DNA of 64,000 nt from Amaurobius ferox (Eukaryota > Arthropoda > Arachnida > Araneae > Amaurobiidae): positions 102,517,455 through 102,581,454 of the forward strand of contig OX578152.1 in NCBI GenBank assembly GCA_951213105.1, read 5' to 3'. The position numbers and the translations under genes were made by a program. Below are positions 45,226 through 55,984 of the stretch, in pieces (the first letter of the stretch is position 1; each line of letters opens with the position of its first letter). The notes under the pieces were generated by a model. The model was not told the DNA's origin, ran no database searches, and saw only the letters and a list, made by a program, of their open reading frames with translations.

Positions 45226-46915
45226 TATTACTATATTATATTATATAGGGTTCACGTCAGATTCAGGTGAGACAGTTTTATGTCCTTTATTTATGGTTTT
45301 CTCCAATAACAAGCAAAGCATCAGACTTGCGGACGCCAGTTTTATGGCACCTTGACCCGAAAGGTCAAAGTAGGCAATAACCCGTGGAGGCCAAGTTGAA
45401 GCCACGAGAGGCCACAAGAGTGGTCAAAAAGTAACCAATATACTAACTGTCTGGTTGCATTGCCTTAAGTCAGCCAATCAGAGCCAAAGAGGCGTTGTTG
45501 TTGTTGAGACCCAAACCGTCCGACCTATCAGAAAGATGTAAGGTAACTGTTTGGACGGCTGGAAAGTGCCACCCAATTTAGACCGGAACCCAGTGGGGGA
45601 GGCATCCACAGGGACAGTACCCTCCTTTTCCTACCACTAACCTCTCGGAAGGACTTACGGACCCACATGTTTAACGTGATCTTACTCCACATGAACACGG
45701 CGGCAGTTGTGGCAGCGTACAAATCCAGCGCGCAAATCATCTGGCTACCGCACCCGAAATGTGCCAACAACACGCGGTGTTTCCAGATGGTCTCCCATCC
45801 AAGTACTAACCGCGCCCGATGCTGCTTGACTTCGGTGATCTAACGAGAACCGGTATTTTCAGCACAGTAGGGCCGTTGGCACAGAGCCAAACAGGCGTGT
45901 CAGACCTCAGGCAAAATGAGGAGGCAATTACAACGCAATGACTTAAGCAATACAACGCATTGGCAACACAATTACAACGCAATAACTTCAACTTGTTATT
46001 GTTTTTTTTTGTGCACCATAATATCTTGTGAGATTGTAAAAGGTAGATTTAAATAGTAAGGAACAAAAATATTTATGAAGAAATTACGTTTCCAAATCTA
46101 TATTTATTTTTAAAAACACTATTGTTTTCGAGTAATCGTAACCTTAAATTGAAGAAGTATGAAAATTTTACGTTTTTCAAGTTTGTTATGCTTATATTTT
46201 AAAAACTAAAAGCGATAGCTATAAACAATAAGCAAGAATTTGTAACTATTAGAAAGCCCTATACGTTCATATAAACAGATTTTGAATCCAGATCATTTTT
46301 ATATTAAAAATTGTGAAGTCTGTTTAACCTTCGATTATTATTTCCCCCAGTTTGCATTATAATTTATGTTTACTTAAACTAACAAGTCTAACTGGTTCGG
46401 TTGATAGACTCATCATACCGAGCTAATCAGCATTTTCTGCGTTCCTACGGTAGATTAGGAATATGTTTCGGATCGTGAGGTTTTCAGTATGTTTGGAATA
46501 AGAGAAGGCTTTTTGTGTAGAGTGTTATTGAGTAGTGGGTTCGTGGAATAAGAGAAGTGTTCTTGAGTAGACTATGAAGGATTCGAGTAGTGAGTGGACG
46601 GAAATCCAATTCGATACAACGATAACTAGGAATAGTCTAGTATTCGGGGTGTGGCCGCAATACGGGGTGAAGTAACAGAAAGCCGGGGTAAGCATATAAG
46701 CTTTGTAAATGCGTACCCATGTAATTATTATCACCAGCCTGGTATATTGTAGTAATTTGTAGATTTTTAAGATATTCTGGGCATGTGCAATAACAATTAG
46801 TATATATGTTGTTCGTTGCTTTAAACAACGATCTGCTGTAATTTCTGTCAATTCCCCAATAAACTGAATTTGTTTTCATACAGTGCCATCTTGTGTTATT
46901 ACCCTTGGACCGAAA
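45226..46915. mobile_element. LTR-like repeat, probably a decayed solo LTR
   Basis: Homologous in parts to the LTR-like element at 53767-55039. Shared blocks are a CATCAGAC..GACGC segment, a CTTGACCCGAAAGGTCAAAG hairpin (CTGAACCGAGAGGTCAG in the other copy) and GAGGCGTGTCAGACCTCAGG CAAAA (split here; the other copy has GAGGCGTATCAGACCTTAGG). Downstream are a TATAAGC stretch (about 46693) and an AATAAACTG polyadenylation-like signal (about 46858). Boundaries are unclear. It is interrupted by the SINE at 45496-45881. Open frames at 46525-46879 are not supported. Confidence 0.5.
45496..45881 (-). mobile_element. SINE family A, second full copy with 5S rRNA-derived head
   Basis: The same length (386 bp) and layout as the copy at 43783. 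The flanking duplication is 17 bp with one mismatch: CAGAGCCAAAGAGGCGT at 45479-45495 and CAGAGCCAAACAGGCGT at 45882-45898. The minus-strand head reads GGCCCTACTGTGCTGAAAAT, ACCGGTTCTCGTTAGATCAC, CGAAGTCAAGCAGCATCGGG, CGCGGTTAGTACTTGGATGG, GAGACCATCTGG: very close to a eukaryotic 5S rRNA with its A-box/IE/C-box control region. The following tRNA-like piece (GTGCGGTAGCCAGATGATTT) also lacks a B box. Without the insertion the LTR block GAGGCGT/GTCAGACCT would be continuous, as at 54659-54680. Confidence 0.95.
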
Positions 46916-47870
46916 GGTCGAAATATTAAGTACTCTAAGTTTGAGTTAAGTTACTTTTGGCATATTAAGAAAAATCCTCTGCAAAGGCATGTAAAGAGGA
47001 TAAAGAGACATATAAACTTTTCAAAATATTGAGTTTTATTGTACAAGATGCTATGTACGCAAAATCAATTCTGTGCTATCGGACCGTAGCCACCACTGAT
47101 ATTTTTTTTTACCTGTCGGCAGTCTTGAATGCACGTAATGTCTTAACAAGTCACTACATCGCCTCTATCAATTTTTAGTAAAGCTCCGGAAGAAAAAGGG
47201 GAAAAGAACCTATTCTCTATACTACTTAAACTTTAATCGTATGCGCATAAATTATATCTGCCACATTTTACGTGATCCACAAATGCTAAAATTTCGCCCA
47301 TAACTCAAAATTATCATATCTCAAATGAAAAGCATCGGTGTAAAATGCAGGAGTAATTCACCCTGAGAGTGCATAAATTTTAAACCACCGCGACGTAAAT
47401 AGCGCTTTATTAACAACCCTCCGTCTTCATTTACATGGGTGACATTTATCACATTATTATGACATAATAACTGTTAGGCACGAAGTTGTAGGTTGTTACA
47501 TATTACCAGAATTTACGTCCCATCAATCTATGTCAGGTATTCCTGTGAATTGGAGGTGCGTATGAGTTGTTATTTCACGTGTCTAACAAGCAAACAAACA
47601 TCTAAATAATTGAATTGTCTAATGTCTTTGTGCTCTTTCAAGAGCCAAGACGAAGCATTTCGGGGTGCCTGTGCAGGGGAAATTATCCCCTCATCGAATT
47701 TGTTGGATGAATGTCCGATTGTAATACTGTTCAGCATTATACTGGTTACATGTCGTTTCTGTACAGGACGTGGCTTGTAGATGTTGACTTCGATGATAGA
47801 TGGTGCTGTAGTCTATGATGTCAGGTGACGCTGCTTTGGCATTGGCCGACTGCCTAGAAGAGGTAAAAAG
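46916..47870. other. Spacer, no supported feature
   Basis: No gene or recognised repeat. It includes a second PBS/LTR-like motif (CTTGGACCGAAAGGTCG, 46902-46918) at its left edge. Confidence 0.4.
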
Positions 47871-48668
47871 AGGGGGGGGGGGCGAAGGGAAAGCTCAGAC
47901 CTGGGGAAACCAGAGCTCAATTAAGTTAAAGTTAAATACAACAGACGATGAGAGCATAAGTCGAGTTATATCACGAAAAAAGATAAATTTACAATTAAAT
48001 ATAAAATAAATAAAACACGCGAGTGAATTGCAAGTGGGCTGGCGACAGGAGAAGCTAGCTAAAAAGCAATCGTGCCATGTCAGTGGGTTTTGATATAGTG
48101 ACGGCCGGACGCAGAAGTGGCGCCATCTATCGTAGTCATGTAGATCGAATTCAGTTAAGTGACACCTAGATTGGAGAGACACAAACCTCGGCTTTTTCCA
48201 GGGAATTTTCAATGGTCCAGCCAGAAGGTTCTTGGACGTCGCTTCCTTAGATAACTAAGGGAAGTGTTGTCGTAGCTTTGGTCTGTGTCTTTCAAAGATG
48301 GTTTGCTTGAATTCTTCTTGTAGAAATTTCGAGTGAATCGCTTAATGCGCTCTACAACTTTAGAGACTTTGAGGTCATGGTGAATGACTTCGTTTTGTAC
48401 AAATCGAGGAGTATTCACAATGCATCGTAATGCTTTGTTTTGGAATACTTGCAATTTCTCAATGTGCGTATTTGCAGCCGACCCCCAGACAGGGCAGGCA
48501 TACAAAAACGCTGGTGCAATGATTTGGTTGTAGACAATAAGCTTATTATGGGTGGAGAGGTGGAACTTTCTACCGAGAAGAGGGATGAGGGCTGAGTAGG
48601 TTTTCTTAGTAGTTCTAAGCTTTTCTGCAATATGCTCGCTGAAAAGCATATGGGAGTTAAGACTCTTT
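47871..48668 (-). mobile_element. 5'-truncated Jockey-type element (~0.8 kb)
   Basis: The C-terminal RT frame (48209-48664) and a ~340-bp 3' region that ends near a G run at 47871-47882 on the plus strand. Neither boundary is marked by a visible duplication. The G run near the element end matches the habit of the other Jockey pieces in this window. Confidence 0.7.
48209..48664 (-). pseudogene. Jockey-type RT C-terminal fragment
   Basis: About 150 codons open to a stop at 48209: SHMLFSEHIAEKLRTTKKTY, LLGRKFHLSTHNKLIVYNQI, FLYACPVWGSAANTHIEKLQ, VFQNKALRCIVNTPRFVQNE. The order corresponds to the region after KYLGV in the large Jockey ORF2 (ALLHPLLARNSRLSTRTKLL, TYGAPVWGTAAETHLRKLQV, IQNNALRMFANLPNYVQLEV). 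The YADD box and everything upstream are missing. It belongs to a different lineage from the 36938 fragment, judged by sequence. Confidence 0.9.
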
Positions 48669-49335
48669 CAAGACCAACTAAGCTAACCAACTAACTAGCC
48701 CCTTCAGGTGACTTAGAATATTTTTGCCCATTTATAGTATCTTTGCATACTTATAATATTCACGACAAGATAAAACCTAATGGAGTCGAATTTCCGATTT
48801 TTCCCCTGGGGAGGGGGTGGGGATGAAAATGTTTTTCGTTTTAAAACTAATTCCAGACAGTCTAGAAGACCTCATATAGAAGATTGTATAGTTACCAAGC
48901 AGACTTACTTTTTGCACACTGACAGAATCGGCCACGGATCTAGAGCGGACCTAACGGGGCTGGATTTTTGTTTACAACCTACCGAGGGAAGGGGATAAAA
49001 TGATTTTCTTTTCGCAAAAGTTTTTCAAGACATAAACCCCACGGTAACCTAAGAGGTTGAATCTTTTTACCTGTATAGTACCGACTTTCCGACATCCCAC
49101 ACCAGGTGGCGTAGGAGTCTAAAAAATTGCGCACTTATTGCATCGATTTCGGAGCAGAACTGAACTGAATATCTATTTAAAACAACTATTCTTGACATTG
49201 TTTAACAATAAAAAAAAGTATTAAGAAAAATATTGCAAGTGATTTTTTTTGGAATGTTAGTTTCTTTTTCTTTCACAAACTCAAAGTATTTGAAATAAAA
49301 ATCACATTTATCTAAAAACATTAGTACAACAGTAT
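48669..49335. other. Spacer with a diverged ~190-bp duplication
   Basis: The stretch around 48800-48870 (CCCCTGGGGAGGGGGTGGGG, ATGAAAATGTTTTTCGTTTT) is echoed around 48980-49040 (CCGAGGGAAGGGGATAAAAT, GATTTTCTTTTCGCAAAAGT). No gene recognised. Confidence 0.45.
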
Positions 49336-49345
49336 TTTGAAATTC

Positions 49346-49630
49346 TTTCTTTTTATTTTGACTCAGACCGTCTGACCTACACGAATGTGTAAGGTATCTG
49401 TTTTTACGATCGGGGGAGTACCACCCAATTTAGACCTGAATCCAAAAGGATGACATCCCCAGGGACCATATCCTCTTTTTCTTGCCACCAACCTCTCGGG
49501 TGGACTTTAAGAACCGTATATTTAACGTGCCCTTACTCCACGTGAACACAGGCACAATTTGCGCAGTGCCGGGGATGAAACTCGGGTACTCTTAGTGAAA
49601 TTTCTATGCTCTAACCACTTTGTTGAACCG
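49346..49630 (-). mobile_element. SINE family A, tRNA-headed, old copy
   Basis: Minus strand. The head CAACAAAGTGGTTAGAGCAT and ACCCGAGTTTCATCCCCGGC resemble tRNA A- and B-box regions. The body matches SINE A but is diverged, ending CAGACGGTCTGAGTC. The flanking duplication TTTGAAATTC is at 49336-49345 and 49631-49640 (10 bp, perfect). No 5S head. Confidence 0.85.
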
Positions 49631-49711
49631 TTTGAAATTCCATGGACTAGACAGACGAACTCATCCGACAGTTTAGAGTAGCCTAATCCCCGGAGAGCCC
49701 GTTTTGAAATT

Positions 49712-49992
49712 CTTCGACCCAGACCGTCCGACCTACTGTAAGGAATCTGTTTTGGACAGCCGGAAAGCGCCATCCAATTTAGATCAAAATTCAGTGGGGC
49801 AGACATCCACAGGGAATGTACCCCTTTCTCCTACCACCAACCTCTCGGAAGGACTTATATGAACTCATACGTTTAACGTGATCATACTTCATGTGAACAC
49901 GGCGACAGTTTGGGCAGGGATGGGAATCGAACTCGGGTCATCCGATTGCAATCCCCGCGCGCTAACCACTGGGTTGTCGCGCCTCCGACCCA
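49712..49992 (-). mobile_element. SINE family A, tRNA-headed copy with clear A and B boxes
   Basis: The minus-strand head GGCGCGACAACCCAGTGGTT, AGCGCGCGGGGATTGCAATC and GACCCGAGTTCGATTCCCAT includes a near-consensus B box (AGTTCGATTCC). The rest is the family A body. The flanking duplication TTTTGAAATT is at 49702-49711 and 49993-50002. It shows the full tRNA-derived module that is shortened in the 5S-headed copies. Confidence 0.9.
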
Positions 49993-50005
49993 TTTTGAAA
50001 TTGAA

Positions 50006-50060
50006 ATCCCTGACCGTCACCCGCCACGAACGGCACAAAGCTGCTTAATTCCTTGCCGGT
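50006..50060 (-). mobile_element. 55-bp micro-unit (m4), diverged, with 15-bp TSD
   Basis: Perfect 15-bp direct repeats CATTTTGAAATTGAA (49991-50005 and 50061-50075) enclose 55 bp. On the minus strand the insert starts ACCGGCAAGGAATTAAGCAG and ends GGGTGACGGTCAGGGAT. Length, CCGG start and GACGGTC.GGG end agree with the other micro-units, but the middle is diverged. Assignment to the same class is tentative. Confidence 0.6.
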
Positions 50061-50075
50061 CATTTTGAAATTGAA

Positions 50076-50607
50076 GAATGCAAATTTTTTTGTTCTTTCA
50101 AAATATGTTAAACTATCAGTATTTGCAATATATTTAAAAATTAACAGAGACATTACGCGCTCTCATTGTATAAAACAGTATTCATGGACCGGTTTCGCAT
50201 CAATTACGAGGTTTTCATGGGATGGCTGACATCTGTAATGAAATATTTGCCATGTGCCAAAAATTGGAGAATTTTTATGTAGACAAACAATTTCTGTTCT
50301 ATCAAAAAAGTTTTGCATTAAAAAACGCGGCCGTTTTGTAAATGTGCCAAGAAAGAGTACCCCACCCCGTTCCCTTAATGCATATGCACCAGCAAATTCA
50401 ATATTTAGCCCAATAATTATCTTCGTCATAAGTGACGTTTTAAATTAAACAAAAATTGCATGTGCGTTTCATTCTTTGTCATCATTTTGCGCCGCTAACT
50501 CTTGCAATTTCAGGAAAAATAATTCGTGACTGTCATAGAAAATAAATTCTTCTGGCAGATTTATAGTAAAAGTTAGAATTGTGGAATAAACATGCAGATG
50601 TTATTGT
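50076..50607. other. Spacer, no supported feature
   Basis: No recognised repeat. Opposing short frames at 50163-50448 overlap on both strands and have no domain. Confidence 0.4.
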
Positions 50608-51357
50608 GCTCCTGTCAGTAGCAAGTGACTCAACTTCGTTAAAAATGATGGAGCTCTTCCAAAAATATGCAAGCAACTTTTGGCTCGGAATTTAAAATAT
50701 TTTTTTTTCGGCTCAAAATATTGCTTATGTGCAGTTTAGGACTAGCGGAAAATAAAAATGATCTAAATGCTGTCACATGAATAGAAACTAGGTTAAAATA
50801 TAAAGTTTAACACGAACAATTATTTTGTATTATTATCTATTATTTTGCATGCATCATTTTGCATTATTATGCTCCTGTCAGTAGAAACTGATTCAACTTC
50901 GTTAAAAATTTTGGAGCTTTTCCTAATATCTTCAAGCAACTTTTGGCTTTATATTTGGAATATTGTTTAGCTATTGTTTATGTGCAGTTTAGGACTGCCG
51001 GAAAATAAAATTGATCTAAATGTTGTCACATAAATAGAAACTAGGTTATAATATAAAGTTTAACACGCAAATTATTTTGTATAATTATATATTATTTTGT
51101 ATCTATTATTTTCTATTATTATGTATTATTTTGTATTATTATGCTCTTATCAGTAGCAAGTGAATCTACTTCGTTAAAAATGATGGAGCTCATCCAAATA
51201 TTTCCAAGCAACTTTTGGCTTGAAATTTGGAATATTTTTTTGGGGCTTAAAATATTGTTTATGTGCAGTTTAGGACTGACGGAAAATAAAATTGATCTAA
51301 ATGCTGTCACATAAATAGAAACTAGGTTGAAATATAAAGTTTAACATGCACAAGTGC
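50608..51357. repeat. Three tandem copies of a ~265-bp unit
   Basis: Units start GCTCCTGTCAGTAGCAAGTG (50608), GCTCCTGTCAGTAGAAACTG (50871) and GCTCTTATCAGTAGCAAGTG (51142). Each contains CAACTTCGTTAAAAATGATG, GCAACTTTTGGCT, GTGCAGTTTAGGACT.CGGAAA and TAGAAACTAGGTTAAAATAT. Units 1 and 2 end in ATTATTTTGTATTATTA-type filler of variable length. The flanking sequence gives no hint of its origin. Confidence 0.92.
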
Positions 51358-51970
51358 TTTGTATTCACCAGTAGAACTTTCGCAATATAATTGCACAGTG
51401 AAATAGCATTTCTCAGCTTCTTATGTTCGATTTGCACTTGTTCTCTTCTAAATCAGTAGCATCAAACGAAGCAAAATGTTTGTTTTCATTATAAATATTT
51501 AACTGGGCTCAAATTTGTTAACATTTAGATGGGTGACATAAAATGTGTCCAAAGGGACGAAAAATCGTCTTCGCCGGATGTATGCCTGATAGAAACACTG
51601 CTCCTAACAATGTTTGTAAGTATATATGTGTATCTCTTGATTTACAAAGCTAATTCTTTACCTAGAAAGTCACAGTTCTTTGAAGTTACGAATATGAAGG
51701 GAATGCTTTAAATTTGCATTTCAGTTGAGAAGATTAATTTATTTTAGCTTTCAGACGTCTGGTGTTTTTTGTTGTGCTTATGTAGAGCGTGTAACCTGCA
51801 AATAGAGGGAAACTGTTCGCTGAAGACTGAGAGGCGTGATATGTCCCTGTACTTGTATTTTAAAAGTATTTAAAGCTTTGTTAATTAATCGCAGTACCCG
51901 GGTACTTTTAGGATTGTTGACCATTTATAAGACCGACGCCTCAGTTATATAGCGTAACCGCTTAGCGAGA

Positions 51971-52586
51971 TATAGAGTATGGGCAAGTGACGTCATACCT
52001 ACAGTTTTACCCTTACGTTTCCAAAACGAAATACTCGTTTGCTTAGCAGTAGTGTATTTTCACTATTTCTATATTAGAAACAGCTACTTTAGAAACTTAC
52101 ATTCGTTTAACCTCTAATTTAAGTAGGATATATCTAAATTTAACTTTTTTTTCTGGGTATTTTTTATTAACCAGAAATTTAAAGATTAACTTTTATTAAA
52201 ATAATATATACAACAGTTTTAAGAAAATCGTTACCTATCTCCCCCCCCCCTCTCGCATATACATTGTAGAATTTGCTAGCAAATGTATACATTTTTAGAA
52301 CACTCCGTAGTAACTACGGTAAAAATGAGTAGTAGAGCACATTCATTTAAAATAACTTAAAGTGCACTTTAGAAAATGAAGTAGTATATTGTTTAAGTAT
52401 TCTAAATAACTTATGTTCATCGCAAAGATAAATTTCGATGTTTAATGGGTTTAGTTTCAATTTTTATTTGCCATCATCGTCAGTTTACTATTACACGCTA
52501 TGGAAAAAATAATGCCGTTTTACCCTTACGTTTCTGCGCATTTTACTGCGCAGTTTATTTACTTACGTTTGTGCCCATGTTCTATA
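51971..52586. mobile_element. Candidate MITE with ~21-bp imperfect inverted ends
   Basis: The left end TATAGAGTATGGGCAAGTGA and the right end, on the opposite strand, TATAGAACATGGGCACAAAC match at most positions. The block TTTTACCCTTACGTTT occurs inside at 52005-52020 and again in direct orientation at 52518-52533. No open frame is present and no duplication was identified at the edges. The 51358-51970 flank has no other feature. Confidence 0.45.
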
Positions 52587-52787
52587 CGCCCGTTTATTTG
52601 TTTATTTAAAGAAAAGCTATAAAACTAGATAGTGTGTTTCATCTTTGGTCTTAAAGCACGATTTTAGGTACTTTATTTGGGCATATATGGAGCAGACGCA
52701 GCGGAGGGACAGTCACCGAATTTGGCTAGTATTTCCTTGCAAGTATTTCCTAGACACATACTTGAAATTACAACGTTTCTTAAAATT

Positions 52788-52990
52788 CATATATTACAAA
52801 TGGCCAGGCACTTGATACATTCCATCATTCGCCTATACATCGATCAGCATAGTCATCCATTTAGCCGTCACATAGCGTTGCCCCACTGCTCCGAACAACA
52901 CAACATCCATGCCCGCAGGTGCAGCTCGAAACCACAACCGAGTGAGCGCGAGGCAACGCTTGCCTTGACCGTTCAGCCACCGCGTCAACT
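52788..52990 (-). mobile_element. SINE family B, minus-strand copy
   Basis: Minus strand: GTTGACGCGGTGGCTGAACG and GGTTGTGGTTTCGAGCTGCA (tRNA-like A- and B-box regions), then GGCATGGATGTTGTGTTGTT and the end GCCTGGCCATTTGTAATATA. These match the copy at 14969-15197. A perfect 13-bp duplication, GTTTCTTAAAATT, flanks it at 52775-52787 and 52991-53003. This explains the higher GC and the 118-codon plus-strand open frame at 52677-53033, which is not a gene. Confidence 0.92.
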
Positions 52991-53766
52991 GTTTCTTAAA
53001 ATTTGGTGTGCAATATTAAGAAATCGCTATTAACTATCTGGCTAGTATTTCTGAGAGAAAAAGATCCAAAGAGAAAATGTTCCTAACTTTAGGATACTAA
53101 ATTTTAGATCTTAACTTTGGGAACGCCCCCTATAACAAATTATTTTATACGTAATTTATCACAAGAAAATAATGGCACTCACTGTTTCACGTTGGCATGA
53201 ATCTTTTCCGAAATATAACATATTTTTAAAATATATGTATCAAAAGTGTCACTTAAAATTAAATGAGGTATTAAGAATCTTTTTAATAGTTATCTTTTCA
53301 TGTGTAGTATAATTTGACAAGTTCATTAATATCATTGTTTTCCATTTACTGAGATACGAGCTGCATATTTCGGCAACAATTAATTTGCCGAATTTTACAT
53401 ATTTCACTGGATATTAATTAAATACCAACGTTATTGGTGACAAGCGAATTTTCCATCTTTGTTTTTAACAAAAATTAGATGATGAATGATATTAATTTGA
53501 CATTAAATTCCGAATATAGTATAGAATTTATTCACTGAAAATTTCTACTTCCAATTCTGTTTTCTACTTCCGGTAAATATTTTTAATTTCCATGAAACAT
53601 TTATTTTTCGAGACTGGCTATAGTTAGTTCTTAGGTGATAGATAAATGATAAAGAATTAGCATTAAAATCTGGAGGAGGCAGAGAGGTTCACTAATGATT
53701 TTTACTTCCAGTACGGTTTAAACTTCCGGTTCAGATATATATTTTTTTGAAATATCTATTTCTCTG

Positions 53767-55039
53767 TGTGAGACCAGGAATCGCGTAGACAGTTATATAT
53801 GTGGACTTATGATATCTAGCAGGCCAGACAATGGCATCAGACGGCAAGACGCTAATGTATTGCAGCCCTGAACCGAGAGGTCAGCAAGTGTCATAAATAC
53901 AGGTGGCTTCAAATACAAGTTGGGGCGAGTCAGAGCAATTAATGGAGGTTAAAAGAAAAACTATGGGATTGGTTAAAAGATAAACCAATGTGGAAGATGT
54001 GTTGTCACGCCGCACAGTGGTGCCAAATGAGGAATTTGCGGAAAAAACCTCACAACTTATGCATTTCGTAATAGTTTTGCATACTTTTTGCGCATGTAGA
54101 TAAGTTAAAAGTAAGATTTTATATGCATGCCGAAACAGCGAAGGTTGCAAAAAGTTGCAGCTGATCTTCACAGAAAAGCTGCATAATAGTATCTGCTTTC
54201 GAAATAACTCATCCAGAGCGTGTAGGAACTTGTAGCTTTTTTTTATAGTCTTAAAGAAATGAAGGAAAACAAAAAAATTTATATATCTATATTTTACGCT
54301 TTACAGTATGATTTTGGCTATGTTTTTACGAAATGTATTTATGTCAGTAATATACTGAGGTTACATATATTGAAAATACGTGAGAGATATAATTATAAAT
54401 ATCCACAAAAATTTTGGAAAAAATATTGAAATTTTAGTTAGAATAAGCAAGATTTCAATTAGAATGTGGAAGTCTTGTTTAAGATCAGTATTTCTTTCTA
54501 GTTATTCTGAATAAAATACATTTATTTACATGGCAAGATACTTCGGTTCATTGCCTATCAAAAAGTAGTAGTTGGTATCGAAAAATATTATTTTCGGGGA
54601 GTTTTCCGCCATGGAACCAGTGTGCGTCGCTCTCAGGTCGACCAATGGTAGCCGAAGAGGCGTATCAGACCTTAGGCAAAAAGAAGTGGCAAACGAGAGA
54701 AGGTTCTAGGATTGAGAGATCAATGAGAGAAGTCGAGTTCACCAGTAGATCATTCAGAATAATGTAGTCAGATATATAAAAGTTACGAGAAAAGATCAGC
54801 TGTATTCAGTGTAATATAGAGTACTAGAGCAGAGAGAGAAACAACACAGTGATGTGCGTCAGCGTTCAGACGAGAGTCAATAGTGTGCCGCATGAAATGG
54901 AGGCAAAGGTTGCCGAAGAGGCACTGTGCATTAGCAAGTTGAGTGTCAATGTCCAAAGACAGACTTGGAGGTATGTGCAGATCAAATATTATAGAAAGTC
55001 ATATTCAGTTTAGGCATTTTTAACTTACCTGGTCTCACA
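53767..55039 (+). mobile_element. LTR-like element (probable solo LTR), 1.27 kb
   Basis: It begins TGTGAGACCAGG and ends CCTGGTCTCACA, a perfect 12-bp inverted terminus of the TG..CA form. Internally it has a promoter-like TATATAAAAG at 54773-54782 with a TTCAGTG initiator-like site about 25-30 bp downstream. No gag or pol is present next to it. It interrupts a tandem repeat. No 4-6-bp target duplication was found at the edges, so the right boundary or the LTR nature could be wrong; sequence up to about 55320 is also not part of the tandem repeat. Confidence 0.6.
54773..54782 (+). promoter_or_regulatory. TATA-like core promoter in the LTR-like element
   Basis: TATATAAAAG followed by TTCAGTGTAA at about 54804. 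Position and spacing fit an RNA polymerase II start inside an LTR. Activity is inferred only. Confidence 0.4.
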
Positions 55040-55984
55040 TGTCCAATCTCCTCCTTAAAGATATGTGGTAATCGTTGTAATTAATTTAGTAATGAATAGA
55101 ATGTTCTTAATAAATAATGTTATTTTAAAGTTAAAATGGGTACAGTTAATTGCGAGTAGTATTATGTTAATATGCTCTATTCCAGGAACTCGCACTAAAG
55201 ATTTTATGGTGGGTTTTAAAGCGGCACAATACAACTGTTATACGACTAAATGATCAACGGGTATATTTAAGAATTCAAATTTACTATTGTGCTTTGCATA
55301 ATCGTTTTTCCAGCATCATACTCTAGATTGGTTATACTATAGGCAAAGCTTAAATTATGGATGATATGGATTCGTCATCAAATTCTAGAGACATTGTGGG
55401 GTTTCACTAAGTATTTTCACTTCCTGTTAAAATAATTTCTTAAAACATCTTCTCGGGATTGGCTATAAAGCTTAGACAAGCTTAGACAATTCATCATCAA
55501 ATTCCAGAGGGATTGGGAGTCCACAAAGGATTTCCTCTTTTGTCCGTTATAATTTATAATCTTCCTGGATACACCTATTTCTTAGAATCAGATATATATA
55601 AATCTTAATGATGCGTGACTGAATGGGTACCATATGAATTCAACATAAAATTCCAGAGGGGTTAGAGAGTTCACTAAGGATTTCTACTCCTGGGGTTCTA
55701 TTTCCACTTCTCATAAGGATTTTTTAATTTTCCTTAATACATCTATTTCATAGAATTGAATGTGCATAAATCTTAATGTCAGATATGGAATCAGGATGAA
55801 ATTCTGTACGCGTTAGGAGTATTCACTAAAGTTTCTCTTATTAAGGTTACTCCTATTATTATTCATTAATGTTACTCCTAGAATTATTCACTGATTTCCA
55901 GTTCTTTTTCTACTTCTAGTTTAAAACGATTCCTCTAAACGTCTATTTATCATATGAAAATGCTTATCAGTTTTTCTCCGAAAA

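Larger units (their letters stand above)
53450..55960. repeat. Degenerate ~170-bp tandem repeat, interrupted
   Basis: Units contain AAATTCCAGAGGGGTTAGAG, TTCACTAAGGATTTCTACTY, CTTCCGGTTYAAAA and CATCTATTTCTYAGAATTGG blocks. They are visible at about 53480-53765 and again from about 55370 to 55940, with the LTR-like element between. Copies are strongly diverged. 53004-53449 before it has no supported feature. Confidence 0.65.

Noticed and set aside
46525..46879. Minus-strand frames of 80-108 codons
   Set aside because: They overlap an LTR-like region with TATA- and AATAAA-like signals on the plus strand and show no domain.
52677..53033. 118-codon GC-richer open frame as a possible exon
   Set aside because: Most of it is a minus-strand SINE family B copy (52788-52990) with a 13-bp TSD.
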